This document shows positions 9,600 through 17,479 of a DNA stretch of 64,000 nucleotides, piece by piece. Position 1 is the stretch's first letter, and the number at the start of each line of letters is the position of its first letter. The stretch is from the NCBI RefSeq assembly GCF_006443685.1, contig NZ_VFYP01000001.1, positions 62,001 through 126,000 on the forward strand. The letters are read 5' to 3'. This DNA comes from Rhizobium glycinendophyticum. Lineage in GTDB: Bacteria; Pseudomonadota; Alphaproteobacteria; Rhizobiales; Rhizobiaceae. Under the pieces are notes generated by a model that worked only from the letters and a program-made list of their open reading frames with translations, did no database searches and was not told the origin of the DNA. The position numbers and the translations under genes were made by a program.

Positions 9600-9689
9600 G
9601 GACAGGTGGCCGAGTGGTTTAAGGCGCACGCCTGGAACGCGTGTGTGCGTGAAAGCGTACCGTGGGTTCGAATCCCACCCTGTCCGCCA
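9600..9689 (+). tRNA. tRNA-Ser (anticodon GGA)
   Basis: A 90-base cloverleaf. The acceptor stem GGACAGG (9600-9606) pairs with CCTGTCC (9679-9685), followed by discriminator G and an encoded CCA (9687-9689). The anticodon stem CACGC/GCGTG encloses loop CTGGAAC with anticodon GGA at 9634-9636, reading UCC and UCU serine codons. The long variable arm and the GGTTCGAAT T-loop are as expected for a class II serine tRNA. Confidence 0.97.
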
Positions 9690-9717
9690 TTTGCTTGTAT
9701 ATCTTTGTCTTACGATC

Positions 9718-9740
9718 CCGGCGCCAGCCGGTCTGTCTTT
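9718..9740 (+). terminator. Possible weak terminator after tRNA-Ser
   Basis: CCGGC (9718-9722) and GCCGG (9727-9731) form a short hairpin followed by the T-rich run TCTGTCTTTT. The stem is only five pairs, so it may be inefficient. Confidence 0.4.
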
Positions 9741-9753
9741 TGACGCCCAGGAT

Positions 9754-10684
9754 CTATGTGTGGCGTGTGAGCGTCTCGACAAGCGGCAGCTGCACCTTAA
9801 GCCGCATGAGAAGCAGTGCCATGCCGCCGATTTTGCGCTGAACGAACAGCATTTCCGCTGGGGGAAGAGTAAGGCTCTGTCGGTCCGCGGCGATCAGCGC
9901 CGCAAAGGCGCGCAGCATCGGCACTAGACTGCGATCGGCAAAATCGAACATCCCGTCGGGCCTCGCATGCAAATGTTTGAGACCGATCTGAGCCATGATC
10001 CTCAGCGTGCTGCCATGACGCTCCATCTGCGCAGCCGACAGGAAGCCCATTGAGAACAGGGCATTCACAACAGCGTTGACATCTTGCGAAAGAGCAGCGC
10101 GCAACAGCGTGCGATAGGCATCGGATGTTGTGGTAGAGACGGGTCTGGCCGCTCCGAAGTCGAGCAAAACGAGACGGACGGTATCGGGTTGCCAGCGATA
10201 GTTCGCAAAGTTCGGGTCTGTCTGCATCAGGCCCATTTCGAACAGTTCCCGCAACACCAGGTCAAGCAGCTCTTGTCCTATGCTTCCGCTATCGGCTTAG
10301 TGTCAAAGCGGACATAATGTCGGCGCCAGTCTGCGCCCCATGCGTTTGTCAGGGCGCCTCCAGCTGCTGCGGCGGCATGACATGGGCGCCATCGCGCAGT
10401 TGCGCGAGAATGGTGGTGAGTTCGGCGGGAAGCATGTCGCCAGCGTCGAGGGAGATCATCTGGCCCAGCTTCATGGCAGCACCCCTGAGCCGCAACAGCT
10501 GGTCCGTCACCCGCAAGGCGTTGGACGGCGTCAGGAGCAGATCGGCAAGCTGCGGTCTATCCCCTTGCGCCAGCCGCCTGAGCCCTTCGCCAACCACGCC
10601 GGTTGCGACGCTCCCAGCAATTTGACCGAAGGCTGCGAGACGGGCGAGACGGCCCTGGGGCACCGGGCGAAAGCGGTCGCTCAT
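9754..10684 (-). pseudogene. Decayed ABC1/AarF (UbiB-like) kinase
   Basis: Three pieces of one ABC1 kinase lie in three frames. The N-terminal part starts at ATG 10684 (SDRFRPVPQGRLARL) and runs through the family block KLGQMISLDAGDMLP, ending at a TGA at 10351-10349. A one-base shift restores the expected continuation LTNAWGADWRRHYVRFDTK (about 10350-10285), which ends at TAG 10280-10278. A third frame then resumes at the C-terminal part, GQELLDLVLRELFEMGL and QTDPNFANYRW with the DFG-like LLDFGAAR, through 9754. Between KPIAEA and IGQELLDL much of the kinase core is absent: the AxASIGQ loop, the ATP lysine and the helical insert, roughly 120-140 residues compared with family members as I remember them. 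It should be inactive unless the reading is wrong. It follows DUF393 with a 2-base gap. Confidence 0.8.
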
Positions 10685-10686
10685 CG

Positions 10687-11028
10687 CTACCACCGTTGAA
10701 GCCGGGGCCGAAATCGCAAGAACGCCTGATAGGCTCGTTCGAACAGCGGGGTTGCCGGCGGCCAGCCGGCAAGCAGACCGAGCGGCCGCAAGATCGGGAT
10801 CGCCCGCCACATGGCGGCGAAAGCTGCGGCTCCTGAAAGCAACCTGCCGCCCTCCATGGCGTGGAAGCGGGACAGAATATCTGCGCGATCGATCGGGCAG
10901 TCGGTGTTCGGATTGCAGGCGTCGACGAAGCGGATGGCGCCCCGCCGGTCGAGCCGTCGCATCAGCGCAATCTCGCCTCTGCACAGCGGACATCCGCTAT
11001 CGAACCAGATTGTCACGCGCTCGTTCAT
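10687..11028 (-). CDS. DCC-family (DUF393) thiol-disulfide oxidoreductase-like protein
   Basis: 113 residues from the ATG at 11028, which overlaps the stop of the photolyase-like gene as ATGA and has GGAG upstream. The N-terminal WFDSGCPLCRGEI carries the family CxxC (CPLC) in the usual DGxCxxC position; here the second Asp/Gly pair reads DSG. DUF393/DCC proteins are small thioredoxin-fold-like proteins, and few have known substrates. A second CNPNTDC pair is near residue 40. Its place between the photolyase-like gene and the ABC1 kinase suggests one functional unit, but the job is unknown. Confidence 0.8.
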   Translation of the reverse strand: MNERVTIWFDSGCPLCRGEIALMRRLDRRGAIRFVDACNPNTDCPIDRADILSRFHAMEGGRLLSGAAAFAAMWRAIPILRPLGLLAGWPPATPLFERAYQAFLRFRPRLQRW

Positions 11029-12263
11029 CTCTGGTCTCCACTGAGAGACATCAGCATCGGGATCTTCTCCTTGAGAGTAAAGAAACCTTTCCGGCAGTAC
11101 GGCCAAGCCTCAACGTCCCAGACGCGTTGATGTTCGGTGAGGGGGAGACCTTCCCGCTCTGCGTCTACCCGGAGCGCGATCAGCCTGTCCGCTATGGGTC
11201 CGACCGGCGCAAAGCCCGTCACGATCTGGCGGCATCGGAGATCCCGTGCCGAACGAAGTTCGTGCGCACCAAACGCCCCGAGTACCTGTGCATCCGGCCA
11301 TTTCTGTCTGGCACGGGCCAGTGCGTCGGCCAAGGCAATCCCGTCTGCCTCGCTGTCACCTGGGAGCAGGGCGATCGCGTCGATCGACAAGGAGTCAATC
11401 TGCGGCAAGGTTTCCAGCGATAGATCCTCCGCCGTCAATAGCAGCAGGCTCGACACGCCTTTCTTCGGAAGTGCAGCCGGGCGTGGTGTTGATGGGGCGG
11501 GAATGTCGATACTCTCCGCGGGCAGAAGGGCCCGCCTTGCAAGCCCCTGCGGTGAAAAGCGGCCCTGCGTCATGGCGCGAATGCGCTCGCCGTCAGCAAG
11601 ATAGGCCTTGCCCTTGGTGTGAAGGCCCGCAACCCAGCGCCAGGACAGGGTGTTGGCCGCAGGATCTGCATCGACGAGGTGCGCAAACATGTGGGCGGCG
11701 CCCAGCTCCCACGGCAGGCCAAGGGTGAAGATCCATATTGATGAGAACTGCATCCGGGCCCAGTTGTGCAGGTAGCCGGTTTCCTGCAACTCCGTCGCCC
11801 AGGCATCGAAGCAGTCGATGCCGCTACGCCCGTTAGCGGCCTGCGAAAATCTCGTCATCCGCCCGCTGTCATGGTTGAGCCGTTGTTTCTCATGCGCCAG
11901 GGCCTTCAGATATCCAGTCCAGACGGAAGGCCGCTGCTCGAGCCACCCCTTCCAGTAGGTACGCCAGAAGACCTCGCTGATGAATTTGTCGCTGGCGCCT
12001 GGCCCATGCTCGCTGACAACGGCTGAAACAACCTCGCGCTCGCTGATCAACCGCCTCCGCAGCGCAGGCGACAGGCTCGACACATGTTTGTGTCGGCCGG
12101 GGCCCATATCCAGATTTCGGAGGCGCGCATATTCCATACCCGCTCTGGGCGCGAAGTCCTGAAGCCGCGCCAGGGCTGCCGCCCGGGTGAGGGGAGGGGA
12201 GGTGTGGCCGGAGCCGAGTGTCGCATTATCCACGGAGGCTCCTGTCGTACGGCTGGACATCAT
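11025..12263 (-). CDS. Photolyase/cryptochrome-like FAD-binding protein lacking the N-terminal antenna domain
   Basis: 412 residues. The first 245 residues are a photolyase FAD-binding domain: KFISEVFWRTYWKGW, the flavin-contact block TGYLHNWARM with SSIWIFTLGLPW, and DADPAANTLSWRWVAG, which corresponds to the signature DxDxxxNxxxWQW. The N-terminal Rossmann-like antenna domain that normally precedes it is missing. Instead about 150 residues follow, with alternating beta/alpha character (LLLLTAEDLSLETL, VTGFAPVGPIADRL, RVWDVEAWPY). It may repair DNA, act as a light sensor or neither; the family is found in many alphaproteobacteria, usually without an experimental role. It is the first gene of an operon with DUF393 and the ABC1 kinase remnant. 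Confidence 0.85.
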   Translation of the reverse strand: MMSSRTTGASVDNATLGSGHTSPPLTRAAALARLQDFAPRAGMEYARLRNLDMGPGRHKHVSSLSPALRRRLISEREVVSAVVSEHGPGASDKFISEVFWRTYWKGWLEQRPSVWTGYLKALAHEKQRLNHDSGRMTRFSQAANGRSGIDCFDAWATELQETGYLHNWARMQFSSIWIFTLGLPWELGAAHMFAHLVDADPAANTLSWRWVAGLHTKGKAYLADGERIRAMTQGRFSPQGLARRALLPAESIDIPAPSTPRPAALPKKGVSSLLLLTAEDLSLETLPQIDSLSIDAIALLPGDSEADGIALADALARARQKWPDAQVLGAFGAHELRSARDLRCRQIVTGFAPVGPIADRLIALRVDAEREGLPLTEHQRVWDVEAWPYCRKGFFTLKEKIPMLMSLSGDQR

Positions 12264-12352
12264 AGGACAGGCTACGACATCACCCGAGGCGCGGATCAGA
12301 TAATCCGTTGAACCAAAGATGTGACATCACGACGCCCCCTGAGCTAAGCCCG

Positions 12353-13138
12353 TCAGCCATCTGGAGGGTCTGAAACCTTCCCTATCCAGCCAAGCCCGTC
12401 CTTCGTGCCTCTGCGCGGCCGGTACTCGCATCCGACATAGCCCTGATAGCCGATCGCGTCGATCTCAGTGAAGATCCGCAAATCATCGAGTTCGCCGGTC
12501 AGCGGCTCGTGCCTGTCCGGCACCGAGGCGACCTGAATGTGCCCGATCAGCGGGGCGAAGCGTCTCAGCGCCATGATCACGTCGCCGTGTAGGATCTGCC
12601 GGTGGTAGATGTCGAACTGTAGCTGCACATGCGGCAGATTGATCTCCGCGATGAAACTGACTGCGCGATCAAAATTGTCGAGGAAGTAACCCGGCATGTC
12701 GCGGCTATTGATCGGTTCTATGACGAGACCGATACCGGCCTCGCCCGTCAGCTCTGCCGCCCGCTTCAGGTTCTTGCGGTAAGCGTCGGTGGCGACCGGG
12801 TTACGCGCCGAGACAATGCCCGCCATCATGTGCAGACGCGGCGTACCGATCACCCGTGCATAGGAGATCGCCGTCTCGACAGACTGCGCGAACTCGCTCT
12901 CCCGCCCCGGCAAAGCGGCAAGTCCGCGCTCTCCCCCATCCCAGTTCCCGGGCGACATGTTGAACAATGCCTGAACCAGCCCCGCCTCGGACAGCTTGTC
13001 AGCAATCAACTCCGCGGCGTGCTCATAGGGAAAAAGGAATTCGACGGCTGTAAATCCGCAATCCGCCGCCGCCCGGAACCGGTCGAGGAACGGGAATTCT
13101 GTAAACATCATCGACAGATTGGCGGCAAACTTCGGCAA
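12353..13138 (-). CDS. hyi: Hydroxypyruvate isomerase family protein (Hyi/OtnI)
   Basis: 261 residues, a xylose-isomerase-like TIM barrel of the Hyi/OtnI family. Family blocks are the N-terminal FAANLSMMFTE, the LHMMAG strand, IEPINSRDMPGYFL with a metal-ligand Glu, QFDIYHRQ with Asp and His ligands, and the C-terminal VGCEYRPR glutamate. The start is TTG at 13138, behind AGGGAG. Members interconvert hydroxypyruvate with tartronate semialdehyde, or isomerise 2-oxo-tetronates. No glyoxylate carboligase, tartronate semialdehyde reductase or OtnC/OtnK genes flank it here, so the exact substrate is open. Confidence 0.88.
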   Translation of the reverse strand: MPKFAANLSMMFTEFPFLDRFRAAADCGFTAVEFLFPYEHAAELIADKLSEAGLVQALFNMSPGNWDGGERGLAALPGRESEFAQSVETAISYARVIGTPRLHMMAGIVSARNPVATDAYRKNLKRAAELTGEAGIGLVIEPINSRDMPGYFLDNFDRAVSFIAEINLPHVQLQFDIYHRQILHGDVIMALRRFAPLIGHIQVASVPDRHEPLTGELDDLRIFTEIDAIGYQGYVGCEYRPRRGTKDGLGWIGKVSDPPDG

Positions 13139-13331
13139 TGCTGGCTCCCTGGCAAGTCTTCACGCGAGACGGTCTCGCTTCCGAACTCCGAGATTTTTGG
13201 CTCGATAAACTGCCACATAGGCGTCCGGCCCCCTGAGTCCTGGGCGATTCCCCTCATTGATCGGCGATTCTGCCCAATTCATAATCATGCCGTCTTGCAT
13301 CCGATGCATAGCTGCAGTGCAGCATTGGCGA

Positions 13332-13359
13332 TTGGAATCGACGGCCATCGGAGTATGTT
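13332..13359 (+). promoter_or_regulatory. Candidate promoter of the anti-SD small RNA
   Basis: TTGGAA (13332-13337) and TATGTT (13354-13359) are spaced by 16 bases and would start transcription near 13366, just before the first hairpin. The -35 is compatible with a vegetative or heat-shock (RpoH) type sigma factor; the sequence alone does not separate them. Confidence 0.4.
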
Positions 13360-13365
13360 CATACC

Positions 13366-13519
13366 TATCGAAGCAATGCACCTCCTCCCGCAGAGCTTCG
13401 AGGCGGAACGGCCACTCCTCCTCCCAAGGCCGTTCTACTGAACACTGGCACTCCTCCTCCCAGTCGGTGTTCATATATTTCGAAAAGCCTGCCGCACCTC
13501 CTCCCGCGGCAGGCTTTTT
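13366..13519 (+). ncRNA. Small RNA with four hairpins showing anti-Shine-Dalgarno loops
   Basis: Four consecutive hairpins each carry the 9-mer CCTCCTCCC in the loop, at 13381-13389, 13417-13425, 13453-13461 and 13497-13505. Their stems are unrelated in sequence: CGAAGC/GCTTCG (13369-13400), GAACGGCC/GGCCGTTC (13406-13435), GAACAC/GTGTTC (13440-13472) and GCCTGCCGC/GCGGCAGGC (13487-13514). The last is followed by TTTTT at 13515-13519 and so is also the terminator. The first three motifs are exactly 36 bases apart. This layout matches the rhizobial alpha-r14/cuckoo and CCUCCUCCC-motif stress RNAs as I know them, which expose anti-SD loops to mRNAs. No protein frame here looks real. Confidence 0.85.
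13483..13519 (+). terminator. Rho-independent terminator of the anti-SD small RNA
   Basis: A nine-pair GC-rich stem (13487-13495 with 13506-13514), extended by A·U pairs, encloses the fourth CCTCCTCCC loop and is followed by five T. The loop motif and the terminator are the same structure. Confidence 0.85.
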
Positions 13520-13599
13520 CGTTTTCGACCTTTCCTCAGGCCATTTATTGCCACCGGACCGACGTCCGATGGCCCTTCAGGTTCAGGTGAGACAGCGCC

Positions 13600-14388
13600 T
13601 CACGCCTGACGCATGAAACGCTGGATCAGTTCAGCGAGCGCTTCCGGTTGCTCGATTGAGGGAATGTGAGCGCATTCTTCGATGATCTCGAAGCGGGCGC
13701 CGGGGATGGATTCTGCCGCAGCCTGTACCGTCTCAGGCGGCGTCGAACCATCTTGGTCGCCGACCACCACAAGCGTCGGAACGGTGATCGTGGGCAGCAC
13801 ATTGGCGAAATCGGTGTCACGAAGGGCAGCGCAAGTCGAGAGATAACCCGCAACCGGCTGCCGGGTCATCATCAGGCGGTAGCCCGCGAGCTCATCGGCG
13901 CGGCCTTCATGAAAGGCGGGCGTGAACCATCTCGCCATCGCATTTTCGGCAGCACTGTCCAGTCCACCCTCTTCGATCCCGGCCATCCGCTCGCTCCAGA
14001 TCGTGGCACTGCCAATGCGCGGAGCCGTGTCGCACAAAACCAGCTTCCGGAAGAGGTCCGGTCGCGCCTTCCAGAGGCCTTGGCAAACCAGGCCACCGAC
14101 CGAGAGGCCGCAGAAAGTCGCCTTGCGAATACCCAGCTCGTCGCACAGACCGGCAAGATCGCCCACCAGTTCATCCATGCCGAAGGGCGCGTCGGCGCCA
14201 CCGGAAAGCCCGTGGCCGCGGCTGTCATAGAGAAGCACGGACACGTCATCGCCGAGTTCGTCGAAGAGCGGCAGCCAGATGCGAAAATCCGTGCCTAGGC
14301 CGTTCGAGAACACGATCAGGTTTTTGGCCTTCGCCTCCCCGATCAATTCGTAATGCATCACATGGCCGTTGATCGTCTTGAATGCCAA
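13600..14388 (-). CDS. pcaD: 3-oxoadipate enol-lactonase-like alpha/beta hydrolase
   Basis: 262 residues. The alpha/beta-hydrolase triad is visible: Ser96 in CGLSVGG, Asp in GDQDGSTPPE and His in CAHIPSIEQP. These flanking sequences fit PcaD, which opens 3-oxoadipate enol-lactone in the protocatechuate/catechol pathway. The start is TTG at 14388, eight bases after GGAGG. No other pca gene is nearby, so it may be a stand-alone paralogue acting on another ester or lactone. Its 5' leader holds a strong hairpin (14410-14454). Confidence 0.85.
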   Translation of the reverse strand: MAFKTINGHVMHYELIGEAKAKNLIVFSNGLGTDFRIWLPLFDELGDDVSVLLYDSRGHGLSGGADAPFGMDELVGDLAGLCDELGIRKATFCGLSVGGLVCQGLWKARPDLFRKLVLCDTAPRIGSATIWSERMAGIEEGGLDSAAENAMARWFTPAFHEGRADELAGYRLMMTRQPVAGYLSTCAALRDTDFANVLPTITVPTLVVVGDQDGSTPPETVQAAAESIPGARFEIIEECAHIPSIEQPEALAELIQRFMRQA

Positions 14389-14409
14389 GGGTTATTCCTC
14401 CGTTGGGCT

Positions 14410-14454
14410 GGCATCTCCGGTTCGCCGGTAAGCGGCGTTGTCCAGGGAGATGCC
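14410..14454 (-). other. Stable hairpin between polA and the pcaD-like gene
   Basis: GGCATCTCC (14410-14418) pairs with GGAGATGCC (14446-14454), with an inner CGCCG/CGGCG pair. There is no T-run. It lies after the polA stop and 22 bases upstream of the pcaD-like start on the same strand. It could end polA transcripts, stabilise mRNA, or shape the pcaD leader. A second short hairpin (GTGCAGG/CCTGCAC) lies closer to polA near 14470-14492. Confidence 0.4.
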
Positions 14455-14503
14455 ATGAAAGGGATGGGTGCGTGCAGGCTTCAAATCCTGCACGGCTGAT
14501 CGA

Positions 14504-17479
14504 TCAGTGTGCTTCGTCCCAGTTATTGGCAGCGCGTGCATCGACCTTCAGCGGCACCCGCATCGAGACAGCTGGCATCGCGGCATTCTCCATGACGTCG
14601 ACGATCACGGGCATGGCCGCATCGACGGCTTCGTCCTCAACTTCGAAGATCAGCTCGTCATGCACCTGCAGCAGCATGCGGCAGCGCTCAGCAAGGCCCG
14701 ATGCGGCAAGAGCGGGTTCTATCTGGATCATCGCGCGACGGATGATGTCTGCCGCCGATCCCTGGATCGGCGCGTTGATTGCAGCCCGCTCGTTGAACGC
14801 ACGCATGGAGGGATTGGAAGACTTGATTTCCGGGTAATGCGCGCGCCGGCCGAAGATGGTCTCGACATAACCCTTTTCGCGGGCGAAGGCCTTCGTGGCC
14901 TCCATGTAGTCCTTGATCCCGGGGAAGCGCTCGAAATACTTCTTGATGTAATCGCCCGCTTCGGAGCGTTCGATGCTCAGCTGATTGGCGAGGCCGAACG
15001 CGGATATCCCGTAGATGATGCCGAAATTGATGGCTTTCGCCCGGCGCCTGACCTCGGACGGCATGCCCTCGACCGGCACACCGAACATCTCCGAGGCGGT
15101 CATCGCGTGAATGTCGATACCGTCAGCAAAGGCCTGACGCAGTTGCGGGATATCGGCGACATGGGCGAGAACGCGCAGTTCGATCTGGCTATAGTCGGCC
15201 GAAAGGAGCTTGTGGCCGGGCGTCGAGATGAAGGCCGTGCGGATCTTGCGGCCTTCCGCCGTCCGCACCGGAATGTTTTGTAGGTTGGGTTCGGAGGAGG
15301 AGAGCCGCCCGGTGGTGGTCGAGGCGAGCGAATAACCCGTATGCACGCGCTTGGTCTGCGGATGCACATAACCCGGAAGCGCATCGGTATAGGTGGACTT
15401 GAGCTTGGTGAGCTGCCGCCAGTCAACGATCTTGCGTGGCAGCGGGGCCCCTTCCGCCGCCAGGTCTTCGAGTACCTGGGCAGAGGTCGACCATTGGCCG
15501 GTCTTGGTTTTCGAGCCGCCCGGCAAGCCCATGCGGCCGAACAGGATGTCCCCCAGCTGCTTGGGCGAGCCGATATTGAAGCGTTCGCCAGCAAGGGCAT
15601 AGACTTCGTCTTCCGCAGCCGCTGCCTTCTGTGCCAATTCCCCGGACAGACGCGAGAGAATCTGGCGGTCTACGGTGATGCCGCGCTCTTCCATATGTGC
15701 CAGCACCGGCACCAGCGGCCGCTCCAGCCGCTCATAAATCCGCGTGAGGCCCTCGGCGGCAAGCCGGGGCTTCAGCACCAGCCACAGCCGCAGCGTCACA
15801 TCGGCATCCTCGGCGGCATAGGTCGTGGCGCGGTCGATATCGACCAGATCGAAGGTGACGGAAGACTTTCCCGAGCCGGTCACATCCTTGAAGGCGATCG
15901 GCGTATGGCCGAGCCAACGTTGCGACAGCGTGTCCATGCCATGATTGCCCTTGCCGGCATCCAGCACATAGGACATCAGCATCGTGTCGTCGAAGGACTG
16001 GAGCACGATTCCGTAGCGCTTCATGATCAGGTAGTCGTATTTCAGGTTCTGGACCACCTTGAGCACGGCAGGATCTTCGAGCAGACCCTTCATGGCGGCA
16101 AGCGCTGCGGCCATCGGAATCTGTCCCTCGGCATGCCCGCCGCCCAAGAGGTCGCCGACGCCGGAGCGATGGCCGAGCGGCACGTAGGCCGCGCGGATAT
16201 CGGTGGAGCCCGGCGACAATACATTATCCTGAATGGCGAAGGACACGCCGACCAGATCCGCCTGCATCGGGTCGAGCGAGGTGCTTTCCGTGTCGAAGGC
16301 GACGACGCCCGTTTCGCGGGCCGCAGCGAGCCAGAGCTCCAGGGTCTCAATGTCGCGAATGGTCACGTAGCGTGATCGGTCGATCGGTTTTCCGGCAAGA
16401 CTTTCGGCCCGCTGGCGGGCGAGATCTGCGGGCGCCTTGCCGCTTGCAGTGTTTGATGTCGTGGCACCGGGGGCGCTCTGCGCCATCGTCGGCTGGTCGG
16501 CCGAAACGGATCTTAAATCGAGGTCGGGCCCGTGGGCCGCGTCGCCCCATTCCACCGGAACCACCGCTGCCTCGATGGCCCCCGCATCGCAGTCACAGGT
16601 CTCGGCGACCCGACGCGTCAGCGTGGTGAATTCCATCGCTTTCAGGAATCCGATCAGCTTGGGCCCGTCCTGCGGTTCGAGGACAAGATCCTCAAGTTTC
16701 ATCTCAAGCGGCACATCAGTGCGCAACTCCACAAGCTGCCGCGAAACCCGCGCCAGCTCGGCATTGGCCACGATGTTTTCACGGCGCTTGACCTGCTTGA
16801 TCTCGCCGGCCCTCTCGAGCAGTGTCTCCAGGTCCCCGAACTCTTCCAACAGTTGGGCAGCCGTCTTCGGGCCGATGCCCGGAATGCCCGGTACATTATC
16901 CGTAGAATCCCCAGTCAGAGCCTGCAGATCGATCATCTTTTCCGGCGGCACGCCCCATTTCTCGATGACGTCGGGTATGCTGATCTGCTTGTCCTTCATC
17001 GCGTCGTACATATGCACATTCGCGCTGACGAGCTGCATCAGGTCCTTGTCGGATGACACGATGGTCACGTCGGCACCCACAGCCTCGGCCTGGCGGGCAT
17101 AGGTCGCAATGATATCGTCGGCCTCGAAACCCTCGGTCTCGATGCAGGGCAGGTTGAAAGCGCGAGTGGCATGTCGGATCAGGCCGAACTGCGGAATGAG
17201 ATCTTCCGGCGGCGCCGAACGGTTGGCCTTGTAGAGCGGATAGATTTCCTTGCGGAACGTCGTCGACGAATAGTCGAAGATGACCGCAAGATGGGTCGGC
17301 GTCACCCCGACATCGGTGTTACGGGCATCCCGCAGCAGCTTCCACAGCATGTTGCAGAAGCCGGAGACCGCGTTGACGGGGAGGCCGTCCGACTTGCGGT
17401 TGAGGGCAGGGATGGCGTGGAAGGCGCGGAAGATGAAGCCCGAGCCGTCGACGAGGAAAAGATGATCGCCTTTGTTCAT
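14504..17479 (-). CDS. polA: DNA polymerase I
   Basis: 991 residues with all three domains. The N-terminal 5'-3' exonuclease (about 1-290) has VDGSGFIFRAFHA, EGFEADDIIAT, SSDKDLMQL and TGDSTDNVPGIPGIG. The proofreading domain (about 370-570) keeps the metal-binding DxE in VVAFDTEST and the later DADVTL segment. The C-terminal polymerase (about 620-991) has motif A SADYSQIELRV, motif B RRRAKAINFGIIYG and motif C LLQVHDELIFEV. It fills gaps and removes RNA primers in replication and repair. It is slightly longer than the E. coli enzyme (928), as usual in rhizobia. The ATG at 17479 lacks a strong Shine-Dalgarno sequence. Confidence 0.98.
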   Translation of the reverse strand: MNKGDHLFLVDGSGFIFRAFHAIPALNRKSDGLPVNAVSGFCNMLWKLLRDARNTDVGVTPTHLAVIFDYSSTTFRKEIYPLYKANRSAPPEDLIPQFGLIRHATRAFNLPCIETEGFEADDIIATYARQAEAVGADVTIVSSDKDLMQLVSANVHMYDAMKDKQISIPDVIEKWGVPPEKMIDLQALTGDSTDNVPGIPGIGPKTAAQLLEEFGDLETLLERAGEIKQVKRRENIVANAELARVSRQLVELRTDVPLEMKLEDLVLEPQDGPKLIGFLKAMEFTTLTRRVAETCDCDAGAIEAAVVPVEWGDAAHGPDLDLRSVSADQPTMAQSAPGATTSNTASGKAPADLARQRAESLAGKPIDRSRYVTIRDIETLELWLAAARETGVVAFDTESTSLDPMQADLVGVSFAIQDNVLSPGSTDIRAAYVPLGHRSGVGDLLGGGHAEGQIPMAAALAAMKGLLEDPAVLKVVQNLKYDYLIMKRYGIVLQSFDDTMLMSYVLDAGKGNHGMDTLSQRWLGHTPIAFKDVTGSGKSSVTFDLVDIDRATTYAAEDADVTLRLWLVLKPRLAAEGLTRIYERLERPLVPVLAHMEERGITVDRQILSRLSGELAQKAAAAEDEVYALAGERFNIGSPKQLGDILFGRMGLPGGSKTKTGQWSTSAQVLEDLAAEGAPLPRKIVDWRQLTKLKSTYTDALPGYVHPQTKRVHTGYSLASTTTGRLSSSEPNLQNIPVRTAEGRKIRTAFISTPGHKLLSADYSQIELRVLAHVADIPQLRQAFADGIDIHAMTASEMFGVPVEGMPSEVRRRAKAINFGIIYGISAFGLANQLSIERSEAGDYIKKYFERFPGIKDYMEATKAFAREKGYVETIFGRRAHYPEIKSSNPSMRAFNERAAINAPIQGSAADIIRRAMIQIEPALAASGLAERCRMLLQVHDELIFEVEDEAVDAAMPVIVDVMENAAMPAVSMRVPLKVDARAANNWDEAH

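Noticed and set aside
9600..10700. tRNA-Ser next to a broken gene as a possible integration site
   Set aside because: No integrase, no direct repeat of the tRNA 3' end and no foreign genes are seen nearby. The decay of the kinase is explained by a frameshift and an internal deletion.
10693..11028. DUF393 protein as a disrupted gene
   Set aside because: The frame is intact, has its own Shine-Dalgarno sequence and ATGA coupling, and its 113 residues fit the small DCC family.
13160..13474. 104-codon minus-strand frame in the hyi-pcaD gap
   Set aside because: It lies over the hairpins of the anti-SD small RNA, has Glu-rich runs created by the antisense of CCTCCTCCC, and no protein family character.
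13381..13505. Regularly spaced repeats as a CRISPR-like array
   Set aside because: The repeated unit is only 9 bases, each copy lies in the loop of its own hairpin, and the last is part of a terminator. No cas genes are present.
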